Shown one piece after another: positions 17,726 to 26,856 of a DNA stretch of 64,000 nucleotides. Source of the DNA: Psychrobacter immobilis (GTDB lineage Bacteria > Pseudomonadota > Gammaproteobacteria > Pseudomonadales > Moraxellaceae); contig NZ_CAJGZJ010000002.1 of the NCBI RefSeq assembly GCF_904846225.1, forward strand, positions 248,001-312,000, read 5' to 3'. Each line of letters starts with the position of its first letter. The first letter of the stretch is position 1. The notes under the pieces are model-generated. The model was not told the DNA's origin. It did no database searches and saw only the letters and a list, made by a program, of their open reading frames with translations. The position numbers were made by a program, and so were the translations under genes.

Positions 17726-17754
17726 TAACTATTCACACTTTGAACTAACCATAA

Positions 17755-17790
17755 AAAAGACTTCAACGTATATTACGTTTGAAGTCTTTT
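17755..17790. terminator. Bidirectional terminator between thiS and hpf
   Basis: Stem AAAAGACTTCAA / TTTGAAGTCTTTT around CGTATATTACG with A- and T-runs on both sides, so it can serve both convergent genes. Confidence 0.8.
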
Positions 17791-17906
17791 TCCTTTTTAT
17801 CTATTGTCATTTAGCACAATCAAAATTTAATAATATGACTACTTATGCGTTTATTATTCTGTTAGCCAATACTTATTAAATCTTAACTCACTAAACGTCA
17901 ATAAAA

Positions 17907-18284
17907 TTAAACAGCTGGCGCCACATCGGCAGTGTCCAAATCTTCGTAACGTGCATCACGTCCTGCCCCAGTCTTTTTACGCTCTTGACGGGTTTTATAT
18001 TTACGCACTTGTCTATCAAGTTTGTCTGCCATCTCGTTAATGGCTTTGTACATATCATCTTCACACGCTTGGACAAACATTTCTTGACCGGAGACTCGCA
18101 AAATCGCTTCAGCTTTATGACTCTTTTGACCGCCATCGCTTGCGCCGCTGTTGTCTAACGACAAAATTACTTGAATACTTTGTATCTGATCAAAATGTCG
18201 CTCTACTTTTACAAGCTTTTCACGAACTGCTGTGTCCATAGCTTCGGTAACACTGATATGGTGACCACTGATAGAAACATTCAT
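17907..18284 (-). CDS. hpf: Ribosome hibernation promoting factor
   Basis: Binds idle 70S ribosomes at the A/P-site region of the 30S subunit and promotes dimerisation in stationary phase. The 125-residue protein shows the HPF/YfiA fold: SISGHHISVTEAMDTAVREK, a central AEAILRVSGQEMFVQACEDD, and the helix MYKAINEMADKLDRQVRKYK. The C-terminal tail is short, so it belongs with the short form rather than the long Firmicutes form. AAAAGGACAATAAT precedes the ATG. Location 363 bp downstream of rpoN on the same strand matches the rpoN-hpf arrangement of gammaproteobacteria. Confidence 0.93.
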   Translation of the reverse strand: MNVSISGHHISVTEAMDTAVREKLVKVERHFDQIQSIQVILSLDNSGASDGGQKSHKAEAILRVSGQEMFVQACEDDMYKAINEMADKLDRQVRKYKTRQERKKTGAGRDARYEDLDTADVAPAV

Positions 18285-18647
18285 ATTATTGTCCTTTTAT
18301 TATTACTTTCGTTATTACTTACAATCAACAGATGAGGTAGCATTCTTGCCGATATCACCCTGCCTTACCAATAACGTCCTAAGCTTTTTTAATACAAGAT
18401 AGACCTATCCCTTTATGGTCGCTGCTTTAATTAATGTAGATAAATCGCTAAGGTGTCGTTGTTGGTATGACTCTAATTTGTCATGAAAATTGAATTGTAG
18501 CAAGACAGTATATTGTAATTAAATGTAATAAAAACGGTTGTTTCTTCAATGTTTCTATATAATCAAAAAATTTTATTTTTTATATTTATAAAGAGGCATA
18601 TTAAGCGTTGTAGGTACAATGAATACTTTTCAATAAGTGCTATAGTG
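18285..18647. other. rpoN-hpf intergenic region
   Basis: About 360 bp between rpoN and hpf. I see no gene, clear hairpin or repeat copy; AT-rich tracts near 18480-18640 could hold an hpf promoter but none stands out. Confidence 0.4.
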
Positions 18648-20324
18648 TCAATATTTTTGCTTACGCTGAGTAGATGAGCCGATGTTCATTGCTTCGCGAT
18701 ATTTGGCCACCGTTCTTCTGGCGATATCGATACCTTCTGCTAATAAAAAGTCTTTTATACGGCTATCTGATAGCGGTTTTTTAGAGTCTTCATCAGCGAT
18801 TAACTGCTTAATCATGGCACTGATAGCAGTTGATGAGATATCGCCATCTGCGCTGCTCACGTGTGATGAGAAGAAATGCTTTAGCGAAAATAACCCTTGC
18901 GGCGTCAAAATAGTTTTGCTGGTAGTCAAACGCGAGACCGTAGATTCGTGCAATTCGACTTCTTCTGCAATCACTTTTAGGATAAGCGGTTGCATGGCAG
19001 TCGCACCGTACTGTAAAAACTCTTGCTGATAGCGCACAATGCTGGTCGCTACTTTTAGTAGGTTTTGATTGCGCTCTTCGATACTGCGAATGAACAAACG
19101 CGCATCGGTGAGGTTTTCACGCAGATATTGATTGTCAGGACTGTCATCACCACGCTTAACTAAGTTGGCATATTCTTGATTGACTCGTAGCTTTGGCAAT
19201 GTGTCAGGATTGAGACGCACATGCCAGCCATCCTCTTGTATGTCTGAGTGGCCATTGCCCTCTCGGCGACGGATAGGAGTGACGAGCACATCAGGAATAT
19301 CATAGCTGGGAGTCGGCCGAGTGTAATCTGGCTGACTGCTCTCAAACAGTAATCCGGGTGAGGGATTGAGAGTACGTAATAGATTGAGCGCAGGTGTGAT
19401 GTCATGAGCGGCAAGCCCTGTGCGCTCAGTGAGTGTTTTGATATTATTACTTACCAAATGTTCACTGGCGGACAGCAACGCTTTTGCTTCTCTTAGATAT
19501 TCTGTGTTGGCATCTAACTTGGACAACTGAATGGCTAGACATTCATTGAGATGGCGCGCGCCAACGCCCAATGGATCGCAAGATTGAATGATACGTAGCA
19601 CCGCCATTATTTCGTCGTGCTCGACACGTTCGTCCCACTGATAAAAACTCGCCATGGTGTCAAAGCTTTGCAACAGCTCGTCGATATCAAGCCGAATAAA
19701 CCCCATATCATCCATAGAGTCCATCAGATAAGTGGCGATTAATGTGTCCGCCTCCGAAAGACGCTTAAAGTTCAGCTGCCAGCGTACATGGTCTTGAATC
19801 GTGGCAGAAGTACCGCCTTGATAGCTATCAAAATCTTCGTCGCCCTTACTGTTACCTGAACTTTTAGTCGCCGATGCATTGTTACTGCTATCCAAACGAC
19901 TGTGGTCAACGTTATCGTTATCAAACTGGCTATAGTCATCGCTGTCCATCGCCCCATCATCAATACTGCCTTGCTGTAATTTGTCCAAGCTATCACTAAA
20001 GTCATCACTATATTCAGAGTCATAATCGGAGATCGACTCATTGTTGCCAGATTCTTTATTAAAAGAATCGGTGTTGGTGCTTTGATTCCAAGTATCGAGG
20101 GTTAGTGGCGCGCCAAAATCGTCTGTCATCGTATCCTGAGTGCGCTCGTATTCGTCTTCATCGTCTTCGATACGTTCAAGCAACGGGTTACTATCCAACT
20201 TCATCTGAACCTCTTGCGCCAGCTCAAGACTAGAAAGTTGCAACAGTTTAATCGCTTGCTGCATTTGCGGTGTGAGCTTTTGCGAGTTGCTTAGCGTGGT
20301 CGCCAATCCGAACGACATACTCAT
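18648..20324 (-). CDS. rpoN: RNA polymerase sigma-54 factor
   Basis: Directs transcription from -24/-12 promoters with enhancer-binding ATPases. Region I is intact (QKLTPQMQQAIKLLQLSSLEL, about 16-36). The acidic region II is long, roughly residues 50-170, rich in Asp, Ser and Asn with repeated SDDYSQFDND-type stretches. The core-binding domain and DNA-binding helix-turn-helix (ELHESTVSRLTTSK) follow. The RpoN box ARRTVAKYRE is at 535-544. At 558 residues it is longer than E. coli RpoN (477), mostly from region II. The start could be either of two in-frame ATGs six bases apart. Upstream is repeat copy A4 and a divergent amidase gene. Confidence 0.96.
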   Translation of the reverse strand: MSMSFGLATTLSNSQKLTPQMQQAIKLLQLSSLELAQEVQMKLDSNPLLERIEDDEDEYERTQDTMTDDFGAPLTLDTWNQSTNTDSFNKESGNNESISDYDSEYSDDFSDSLDKLQQGSIDDGAMDSDDYSQFDNDNVDHSRLDSSNNASATKSSGNSKGDEDFDSYQGGTSATIQDHVRWQLNFKRLSEADTLIATYLMDSMDDMGFIRLDIDELLQSFDTMASFYQWDERVEHDEIMAVLRIIQSCDPLGVGARHLNECLAIQLSKLDANTEYLREAKALLSASEHLVSNNIKTLTERTGLAAHDITPALNLLRTLNPSPGLLFESSQPDYTRPTPSYDIPDVLVTPIRRREGNGHSDIQEDGWHVRLNPDTLPKLRVNQEYANLVKRGDDSPDNQYLRENLTDARLFIRSIEERNQNLLKVATSIVRYQQEFLQYGATAMQPLILKVIAEEVELHESTVSRLTTSKTILTPQGLFSLKHFFSSHVSSADGDISSTAISAMIKQLIADEDSKKPLSDSRIKDFLLAEGIDIARRTVAKYREAMNIGSSTQRKQKY

Positions 20325-20476
20325 GGGCGGCTTATTACACTCCGATCGTGGTGATATGATATATATGGGTTAAGGTTGTGATTTAGTGATATCACGCCAT
20401 GACGATAGCATTTTTTAGCACAATTTTGCTATGATAATTTATACCTTATACGCCTAAGCGTTCGATAACGCTGCGA

Positions 20477-20620
20477 TATAGTCAGCCCTAAATAAAATAA
20501 GGTCAAATATTATCACGCGCTACTGGGATAAACTTTCCTTGCTTGCTGTGCCTTCGCAGACAGAGGCGACGCAAAATTTATCCCAGTAGCATTGTCGTTG
20601 TTTTATAGTGATCGACGATA
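20477..20620. repeat. Hairpin repeat family A, copy 4
   Basis: TATAGTC at 20477-20483, stem GCTACTGGGATAAA at 20519-20532 with its complement TTTATCCCAGTAGC at 20577-20590, loop with GCTTGCTGTGCCTTCGCAGA, and right end TTTTATAGTGATCGACGATA. It sits in the divergent gap between rpoN and the amidase gene. Confidence 0.85.
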
Positions 20621-20658
20621 AAACACTTTTATAATTATTAAAAACTGAGAGTCAGGCT

Positions 20659-21555
20659 ATGAATACAAGCATAAATAACTCGCCATTTACTATTGCTGCC
20701 ATTCAGATGAATAGCCAGCAAGACATAGAAAAAAACCTAACCGATATACAAGCCGCTATTATCGATGCGTGCGCTCAAGGCGCTGAGCTGGTTATCTTAC
20801 CTGAAAACTGTTGTAGCATGGGGGAGCAGTTTGCCACCGCCGAGCAGTTTGATGCGCTATCAGCGACGCTGGCAAATTATGCAAATACTTATAATGTTTA
20901 CGTGCTGGTAGGCTCATTGCCCTGCGCCTATCGTCCTGATGGCGTGATCGTGCCTGACGGCAGATTGCGACAAGTCAGCCAGTTATTTGCGCCTGACGGT
21001 ACGCAGGTGGCACGCTATGACAAGATTCATCTATTCACAGCAACAGTCGCGGATAAACAAGGTAGCTATAACGAAGCGGCAACGTTTGAGCCGGGTAAAC
21101 AAACTGTCATCGCACCGATTGCGGTAAATGATGCGGTTTATCAATTGGGTATGATGGTGTGCTTTGATTTGCGTTTTCCAGCATTGGCCCAGCGGCTGCG
21201 TCAAGCAGGTGCCGATCTATTGAGCGCGCCTTCAGCCTTTACTTATTTAACTGGTCAAGCCCACTGGTCGCTATTACTGCGCGCGCGTGCTTTGGACAGT
21301 CAGTGTATGGTGATTGGCGCGGCACAAGGCGGTGACCATGTTTATAAAAACGGTAATATTCGTCAGACATGGGGACACACAGCGATTACTGCCTATGATG
21401 GAACCATCATAAACCGTTACGATCATAGCGAGCTAAATCAAGCTAATGATAAAGAAGATAAGAATTACGCCATTGTAATGGCGTCATTAGATAAGCAAGC
21501 ACAAGTACAAGGCCGACAAAAACTGCCTATCTTTGACTGTCATCGTTTGGCATAA
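20659..21555 (+). CDS. Carbon-nitrogen hydrolase, deaminated-glutathione amidase-like
   Basis: Nitrilase-superfamily amidase. The Glu-Lys-Cys catalytic triad is visible: Glu49 in VILPENC, Lys122 in RYDKIHLF, and Cys168 in MMVCFDLRFP. The sequence pattern, including ALSATLANYANTYNVYVLVGS and LTGQAHWSLLLRARALDSQC, is that of the Nit1/YbeM branch, which hydrolyses deaminated glutathione formed by transaminase side reactions; other nitrilase substrates cannot be excluded. Length 298 residues is slightly longer than usual because of a YRPDGVIVPDGRL insert. A GAGAGTCAGG stretch precedes the ATG. Repeat copies flank the gene on both sides. Confidence 0.88.
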   Translation: MNTSINNSPFTIAAIQMNSQQDIEKNLTDIQAAIIDACAQGAELVILPENCCSMGEQFATAEQFDALSATLANYANTYNVYVLVGSLPCAYRPDGVIVPDGRLRQVSQLFAPDGTQVARYDKIHLFTATVADKQGSYNEAATFEPGKQTVIAPIAVNDAVYQLGMMVCFDLRFPALAQRLRQAGADLLSAPSAFTYLTGQAHWSLLLRARALDSQCMVIGAAQGGDHVYKNGNIRQTWGHTAITAYDGTIINRYDHSELNQANDKEDKNYAIVMASLDKQAQVQGRQKLPIFDCHRLA

Positions 21556-21579
21556 AGTCAATTCACCTCAAATCCGATA

Positions 21580-21698
21580 CAGTGCTGCTGGGGTAAATTT
21601 TTTGCAGCCTCTGTCACGCTTGCGAACAGCACACCAGAAAAATTTATCCCAGTAGCACGTAGCTACTAACGTATCGATTTTATTTCGAACTCACTATA
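21580..21698. repeat. Hairpin repeat family A, copy 5 (reverse)
   Basis: GTGCTGCTGGGGTAAATTTT at 21582-21601 pairs with AAATTTATCCCAGTAGCAC at about 21640-21658. The reversed core begins GCAGCCTCTGTCACGC, and the right end is TCACTATA. Convergent gap between the amidase gene and xerC. Confidence 0.75.
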
Positions 21699-21742
21699 GA
21701 TTGGACTGACTCTAACATCGATTGGGGATTTGAAAACTACGT

Positions 21743-22759
21743 TTAATCCTTGCTATTTTGAGCATGAGTCGCACGCGGATGAGCGCGGTCATAGACTTGT
21801 GTCAATTTAGCAAAATCCACATGGGTATAAATTTGGGTAGTGCTGATATCACTATGTCCCAGCATCTCTTGGACGGCACGTAAGTCGCCACTGCCCGACA
21901 GCATGTGTGATGCAAAGCAATGCCGTAATAGATGCGGATACATATTTTGAGCGATACCTGCACGGATAGCAGCGACCTTTAAACGTTGTTGCACCGCACG
22001 CGTTGACAGTCGTGTGCCCAATTTTTCGCTGATAAACAATGCCCTGTCTCGCTGCTCCACCCATAAATCACGATGTGGTAGATAGCGCATTATCGCCTCT
22101 GCCGCCTTCGCTCCGAGTGGTACTAAGCGCGTTTTATTGCCTTTACCCGTGACACGCACACGCAAATCGGACAAATCCACATCCGCCATATCCAGTGCGA
22201 CTAGCTCGCCGACACGCAAACCACTGCTATAGAGTAGCTCAAACATCGCTTTATCACGCAACCATAATCGGGCTTGTTCTGGGGTGTCGGGCATCTCTTG
22301 GTCAAGCAGTTGCGTCAATAAATCCACATCAGCGATAGACGGTAATGGTCTAGGGCTACGTTTGAGCTGGTAGCCAGTCGTTGGATTGATGCGTGCCAAA
22401 TTTTCTTCTATCAACCATCCATAAAAATGGCGGATAGCCGATAGCTCTTGCTGAACACTCGCCAGCACCAACTTATCTTCGTCTAGCCGATGGCTGATAT
22501 GTTGTGCCAGCTGACGTTTATCACAGCGCGTCCACGTTAAACGCTTACCACGCAAAAACAGCGCCAATTGGTTGAGTCCAGCAAAATAAGCCTTCAGCGT
22601 GTGTTGCGAATGATTGCGCACTGACAATGTATTGAGCCAGCGATGGACAGGCGATAATAGTTCTCGTAGCGCTGTATCCAATTCTACCGTGGCTGACAGT
22701 TCGGCTGATAGCCATCGCTCTGACTTGGTAGGCTGATCGTTTTTATGAGACATCACCAT
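21743..22759 (-). CDS. xerC: Tyrosine recombinase XerC
   Basis: Site-specific recombinase that, with XerD, resolves chromosome dimers at dif. A SAM-like N-terminal domain (about 30-120) is followed by a catalytic domain with all signature residues: Arg182 (SSGLRVGEL), a Lys in VTGKGNKTR, His276 and Arg279 (HLLRHCFASHML), His302 (LGHSDIS) and Tyr311 (TQIYTHV). Length about 338 residues is longer than E. coli XerC (298), chiefly at the N-terminus. Several close starts exist (GTG at 22768, ATG at 22759 and 22753); ATG 22759 has AAGG at about ten bases. It is the last gene of the lptM-lysA-dapF-xerC group, an arrangement conserved in gammaproteobacteria. Confidence 0.93.
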   Translation of the reverse strand: MVMSHKNDQPTKSERWLSAELSATVELDTALRELLSPVHRWLNTLSVRNHSQHTLKAYFAGLNQLALFLRGKRLTWTRCDKRQLAQHISHRLDEDKLVLASVQQELSAIRHFYGWLIEENLARINPTTGYQLKRSPRPLPSIADVDLLTQLLDQEMPDTPEQARLWLRDKAMFELLYSSGLRVGELVALDMADVDLSDLRVRVTGKGNKTRLVPLGAKAAEAIMRYLPHRDLWVEQRDRALFISEKLGTRLSTRAVQQRLKVAAIRAGIAQNMYPHLLRHCFASHMLSGSGDLRAVQEMLGHSDISTTQIYTHVDFAKLTQVYDRAHPRATHAQNSKD

Positions 22760-22783
22760 ATGAGACACAACCTTATTATTGGC

Positions 22784-22844
22784 CTATAGTCAGCTGAAAA
22801 TAAAACGGTTATACAGACTTAAATGCGCTACTGGTATAAATTTT
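22784..22844. repeat. Half copy of family A repeat reaching the dapF stop codon
   Basis: Nearly identical (about two mismatches over 61 bp) to the reverse complement of the right half of copy 12 at 46910-46970. It includes CTATAGTCAGCT, ACGGTTATACAGACTTAAAT and the stem GCGCTACTGGTATAAATTTT. The other half is absent. Its last two bases are part of the dapF stop codon. Confidence 0.8.
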
Positions 22845-23733
22845 ATTGGCTTTCTGGATGGGGCTTGATGCCTGCTTGCGCCATCAGCCCATCTGGACTA
22901 AACACGCCCTCATAGACAAAAGCTGTAGGACCGGTCATCATGACCGAATATCCCGGCTGCCATTTAATAATCATGCTACCGCCATAAAGCTGCGCGCGTA
23001 CATCTTCACCTTCATCGAGCCAGCCCTCACGTATGCCGATAGCAACGGCGGCGCAAGCGCCTGTACCACAAGCTTGGGTCTCACCAACACCGCGCTCATA
23101 AACACGCAGCCGAATATGACGCTGGTTCATTACTTGCATAAAACCGACATTGACACGATCTGGAAACGCAGGATGCGCTTCGATGGCTTTGCCCAAGGTT
23201 TCAACGTCGGCATCAAGTACATCATCGACTTTAATAACAGCGTGTGGATTGCCCATATTGGCCACATATAATTGCACAGGCGTCCCATTAACATCCAAAT
23301 GATAGGCGTTTTGAATTTTAGTCGTGGCTCTTGGCGTAAAGGGAATCTCGCTTGGCTCAAATTTGGGTTTGCCCATATCGACTTCTACCCAACCATAACG
23401 ATCCGTGGTCAATGAAATAATACCACTCGCCGTCTCAACACGCAGACGCTGCTTAAATGACAGTTTACGCGCTTGCACAAAACGGGCAAAACAACGCGCG
23501 CCATTGCCACATTGCTCGACTTCTGTGCCATCTGTATTAAAAATACGATAACTAAAATCAACGTCAGGGCGCATAGGCGGTTCGACCACGAGCAATTGAT
23601 CAAAACCAATGCCTAAATGACGATCTCCCAATAATTGTACCAAATCCTTGGTCAAATCTAAGCGTTGAGTCACCAAATCGATGACCATAAAATCATTGCC
23701 CAGACCATGCATTTTTGTAAATTCTATGAGCAT
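22843..23733 (-). CDS. dapF: Diaminopimelate epimerase
   Basis: Converts LL- to meso-diaminopimelate for lysine and peptidoglycan synthesis, without cofactor, using two cysteines. These are Cys75 in EQCGNGARCFARF and Cys222 in QACGTGACAAV. Both halves of the pseudo-dimeric fold are complete. At 296 residues it is about 20 longer than E. coli DapF (274). The additional tail after TGPTAFVYEG runs into a family A half-repeat that supplies part of the stop codon, so the C-terminus may have been altered by that insertion. It lies between lysA and xerC on the same strand, but a terminator after lysA and a ~370-bp gap suggest a separate promoter. Confidence 0.96.
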   Translation of the reverse strand: MLIEFTKMHGLGNDFMVIDLVTQRLDLTKDLVQLLGDRHLGIGFDQLLVVEPPMRPDVDFSYRIFNTDGTEVEQCGNGARCFARFVQARKLSFKQRLRVETASGIISLTTDRYGWVEVDMGKPKFEPSEIPFTPRATTKIQNAYHLDVNGTPVQLYVANMGNPHAVIKVDDVLDADVETLGKAIEAHPAFPDRVNVGFMQVMNQRHIRLRVYERGVGETQACGTGACAAVAIGIREGWLDEGEDVRAQLYGGSMIIKWQPGYSVMMTGPTAFVYEGVFSPDGLMAQAGIKPHPESQ

Positions 23734-23875
23734 ATCCTTGAGTCCTATCCTATTTTTATGTATGCGTTATATTAGCACGCTGCCAGATACAATCATAACT
23801 ATCACTACTATCAAATATCCCGTTATATTTATATTCGACATATGCTCAGTGAAAAGCAAAGTCAATACATCATGC

Positions 23876-23950
23876 ATTGCTGAACTCAAGTTTCTTGCTT
23901 GCTGTGCCGTTGCTGCCAGAGGCGACAAAAATTGATCTCAGCTGTACCGT
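23876..23950. repeat. Hairpin repeat family A, copy 7 (partial)
   Basis: TTCTTGCTTGCTGTGCCGTT and CCAGAGGCGAC mark the core; the stem is reduced (TGCTGAACTCAA / TTGATCTCAGCTG). End sequences are not recognisable. In the dapF-lysA gap, upstream of dapF. Confidence 0.55.
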
Positions 23951-23996
23951 AACGGTTTTAAGGAGTTTTGATCATATACATTCAGAGTGGATATAA

Positions 23997-24028
23997 AAAA
24001 ACCCATTGTTATGATTACAATGGGTTTT
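23997..24028 (-). terminator. lysA terminator
   Basis: AAAACCCATTGT / ACAATGGGTTTT stem with a 7-base loop; on the minus strand it is followed by TTTTTTT, about 80 bp after the lysA stop. Confidence 0.8.
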
Positions 24029-24104
24029 CTTTATTCATAAAAGACAGCAAAATTTTTGATAATGCCGTTTGGTGTGCAAATGAGCGACTCAGCTCTGCCA
24101 CCAT

Positions 24105-25487
24105 TTAGCCCTGCCACAATATCTCATCTGCATATAACGCTTCTATCGTTTCGCGCTTACGAATCGACTGATGACGATCATTTGATACCATTACTTCGCT
24201 GGCACGCGGACGCGAATTGTAATTGCTACTCATGGTGAATCCATAAGCACCAGCGCCAGTGATTGCCAAAATATCACCTGCAGCTAAAGACAACAAACGA
24301 TCTTTCGCTAAGAAGTCACCCGTTTCACAAATCGCACCAACGATATCCCATGCCTGCGTACCTTCAGTGTCCAAACCATTATCTGGTAGCGTTTCAGGAA
24401 TCACTGCCATGTCAGCTTGATATAATGCAGGACGAATCAAGTCGTTCATCGCCGCATCGACAATCGCAAAGTTTTTGTGGGCAGTGGGTTTTAGCACGTC
24501 GACTTGGGTCAATAAAATACCAGCATTGGCCACGATACTGCGGCCCGGTTCAAAGAACACCGTCAAGCCAAGCGCGCTCAGCTTCGGTAATAACGCAGCA
24601 GCAAACTCATCGATAGACACAGGGGTCTCATCGATATAACGCACACCCAAACCGCCGCCCAAATCAATATGACGCAGCTCGATCCCTGTTTCGCGTAGGC
24701 TATGTATCAACTCAATAATTTTATCCAAAGCCGCCACGAAAGGCGCAACCTCAGTCAACTGCGAGCCAATGTGGCAATCAATACCAACGATATCGATATG
24801 GGACAACGCTGCTGCTTGCTGATAGACCGTGAGCGCCTCTTCATGGGTGATACCGAATTTATTGTCTTTTAGCCCAGTAGAGATATACGGATGAGTCTTG
24901 GCATCCACGTTTGGATTGACGCGCAATGAGATTGGCGCAGACTTATCAAGTGTCTTTGCCACCTCATTTATTAAGGCCAGCTCACTGATAGACTCGACGT
25001 TAAAGCAGCCAATACCTTGGGTCAGCGCATACTCGATATCGTGATAAGTTTTGCCCACTCCTGAGAATACCACGCGTGATGCATCAGCACCCACGGCCAG
25101 TACCCGCATCAGCTCGCCACGCGAGACGATATCAAATCCTGCACCTGCTTGTGCCAATACATCTAGGACGGCCAGATTGGAGTTGGCTTTTACTGCATAA
25201 CATATCTGGTGCTTTAGGCTGGCAAAGCTATCGGTGTAGGCTTGATAAACATCTAATATCGCCTGCTTTGAATAGACATAACATGGCGTATCGTATTGCT
25301 TGGCCAACGCCTCAATACTGACCTGCTCCATATACAACGCATCATCACGGTAATGTAACGCGGGCAAATGGGCGGTTAAAGCCTTGGGATCGATATACAG
25401 TCCTTGCTCAGTTTGGGTAATTACAGATTCAACAGTTACAGACTCAGCGGCTACGGACTCGCCAGTTTGTGGCTCAGAATGGCTCAT
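24105..25487 (-). CDS. lysA: Diaminopimelate decarboxylase
   Basis: PLP-dependent decarboxylation of meso-diaminopimelate to L-lysine, the final step of lysine synthesis. The TIM-barrel PLP lysine is Lys100 in CYAVKANSN; DIVSRGELMRVL, FFEPGRSIVANAG and GAICETGDFLA are the usual PLP/substrate segments. Length 460 residues exceeds most LysA (about 415-420) because of an acidic N-terminal leader of ~40 residues containing SVAAESVTVESV; there is no internal Met before the conserved region to shorten it convincingly. It follows lptM by 90 bp and is probably co-transcribed with it, ending at the terminator 23997-24028. Confidence 0.95.
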   Translation of the reverse strand: MSHSEPQTGESVAAESVTVESVITQTEQGLYIDPKALTAHLPALHYRDDALYMEQVSIEALAKQYDTPCYVYSKQAILDVYQAYTDSFASLKHQICYAVKANSNLAVLDVLAQAGAGFDIVSRGELMRVLAVGADASRVVFSGVGKTYHDIEYALTQGIGCFNVESISELALINEVAKTLDKSAPISLRVNPNVDAKTHPYISTGLKDNKFGITHEEALTVYQQAAALSHIDIVGIDCHIGSQLTEVAPFVAALDKIIELIHSLRETGIELRHIDLGGGLGVRYIDETPVSIDEFAAALLPKLSALGLTVFFEPGRSIVANAGILLTQVDVLKPTAHKNFAIVDAAMNDLIRPALYQADMAVIPETLPDNGLDTEGTQAWDIVGAICETGDFLAKDRLLSLAAGDILAITGAGAYGFTMSSNYNSRPRASEVMVSNDRHQSIRKRETIEALYADEILWQG

Positions 25488-25577
25488 ATAAACATCTCTA
25501 ATTTATTCAGGGTAATAAGATTGGCAACAAAGCGTTAGAAAGAGTCGCAAAAACGCTTTTGAAAAGCAAATTTTTAA

Positions 25578-25895
25578 TCAATAATCGTTGGGATTGGTAC
25601 TGGGTTCTGGTAGCTCAAAATCGGGTGTTGTTTGAGCATCGGGTGCTTTTTGAGTATTGTCATCATTAATACCAGCAAATGCAGCATCTTGTGGATTGCT
25701 GGTGCTATCTAGCATATCGGTGCTAGTTTGAACGGCTTGGCTACTAGAGTCTGCCAAATACAGATCGCCTTTTTGTCCGCAGCCTGACAATCCCATCATA
25801 ATAATACTGCCGATGATGACAGTAGAAACAGCACGGCGACTGACATTAATGACGTGAGCAAACGCGGTTTTTGGAGAGCGGCGTATAGTAAGCAT
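25578..25895 (-). CDS. lptM: LptM/YifL-like lipoprotein
   Basis: Small lipoprotein that in E. coli assists LptD maturation in the outer membrane. The signal peptide ends MMGLSGC (Cys39), and the conserved CGQKGDLYLA follows directly, which is the recognition motif of this family. The remainder is a short polar, acidic, Pro-rich tail. Placement just before lysA-dapF-xerC supports the call. The signal peptide is preceded by a longer leader than normal (starts MLTIRRSPKTAF); a start at an internal codon is possible. Total 105 residues. Confidence 0.85.
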   Translation of the reverse strand: MLTIRRSPKTAFAHVINVSRRAVSTVIIGSIIMMGLSGCGQKGDLYLADSSSQAVQTSTDMLDSTSNPQDAAFAGINDDNTQKAPDAQTTPDFELPEPSTNPNDY

Positions 25896-26185
25896 AAATT
25901 AGATAACCTGTAACCTTGCAACGGTGTAAGTATAATAAAAGACGGATAATACGTAAAAATGGTGTCGCCAACTAGAACGTGTCTTCGTTTTAAAAATGGT
26001 CGGGTGCTGCTATTAAACAAACAGCTAAAACCCTCTCTAAAAACTGACGATAGGGCTTCTTTGAATCATACCATTATTACATAAAGCTGTGCGCATACTG
26101 ACGTCACTGGCTTATAAATTTCGTTAAAGGTGATGTAAGGTTCACTATGGTCAATCACATATAAAAAGTTACCCTATGATGTGCT

Positions 26186-26222
26186 AGGGCATGTCATCAA
26201 TTAGCACACTTAATCATTTAAA
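26186..26222. repeat. Single end of family B repeat
   Basis: AGGGCATGTCATCAATTAGC plus ACACTTAATCATTTAA is the exact reverse complement of the right end of the full element at 30449-30620. No second end is found nearby. Confidence 0.7.
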
Positions 26223-26426
26223 AGCAGTTTATATGCATTTAGAAAATTTTTCTTACAATTTTTTATTGGCTGCCATTTTTTTGATCTAACCTGATAAACA
26301 TTAGCGAAAATTGGTGTACAGTTGTATTTGATACGCCTGTATCTGTCGCTTTAACCCTTATTGTTGTTCTATTATAGCCAAAAAAATATGTTACATTATG
26401 CTCAAACTATGGGACTATGCTATACG

Positions 26427-26573
26427 ACTATAGTCGATCCACTATAAAATCAATACAGTGCTCCTAAGATAAATTTTGCGCCGCCTCTGTCTGCGCAGGC
26501 ACAGCCAGCAAGAAAAATTTATCTTAGGAGTACGTGATAATAGTTGTCCTCTTTTTATTTAAGACTGACTATA
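26427..26573. repeat. Hairpin repeat family A, copy 8 (reverse)
   Basis: Ends ACTATAGTCGATCCACTATA and GACTGACTATAT; stem CTCCTAAGATAAATTTT at 26461-26477 with AAATTTATCTTAGGAG at about 26517-26531. Loop has GCCGCCTCTGTCTGCGCAGG. The stem differs in sequence from copies 1 and 4 yet pairs perfectly, so base pairing is conserved while sequence changes. Confidence 0.85.
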
Positions 26574-26700
26574 TTGTTATATAGATATTGCTAGGAAGCG
26601 CTACAGGAATTATTTCGATAGCGCTTTTGATAGCATTGGGGTAAGACGCTAGCACACGATTTAACAAGCACTTATCAATAGTGCCCGCCCAAAATTAACT

Positions 26701-26750
26701 AAGAAAAGTCACTAAGATCAGTAAATAAGAAAAGTCACTAAGATCAGTAA
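26701..26750. repeat. 26-bp tandem duplication upstream of ackA
   Basis: AAGAAAAGTCACTAAGATCA plus GTAAAT at 26701-26726 is repeated at 26727-26750 without a mismatch over 24 bases. It lies about 105-155 bp upstream of the ackA ATG, so it may fall within the promoter region. Confidence 0.85.
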
Positions 26751-26856
26751 TAAACTTGCTGAACGTATATCAGCAAGGATTTAGCTGGTTTTTGTTTTTT
26801 AACCGGTATTCCTCTATGATGAATCACCATTTATAAAATATAATCTAAGGATAGAT

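Larger units (their letters stand above)
25896..26856. other. Large lptM-ackA intergenic region
   Basis: About 960 bp between divergent genes. It holds one end of a family B repeat (26186), a full family A copy (26427-26573) and a tandem duplication (26701-26750), which are listed separately. The remaining DNA is AT-rich, with no reading frame that looks like a gene and no recognised RNA. Confidence 0.5.

Noticed and set aside
17694..17879. Plus-strand frame of ~60 codons after thiS
   Set aside because: It starts in a degenerate repeat copy and runs through a bidirectional terminator; composition is not protein-like.
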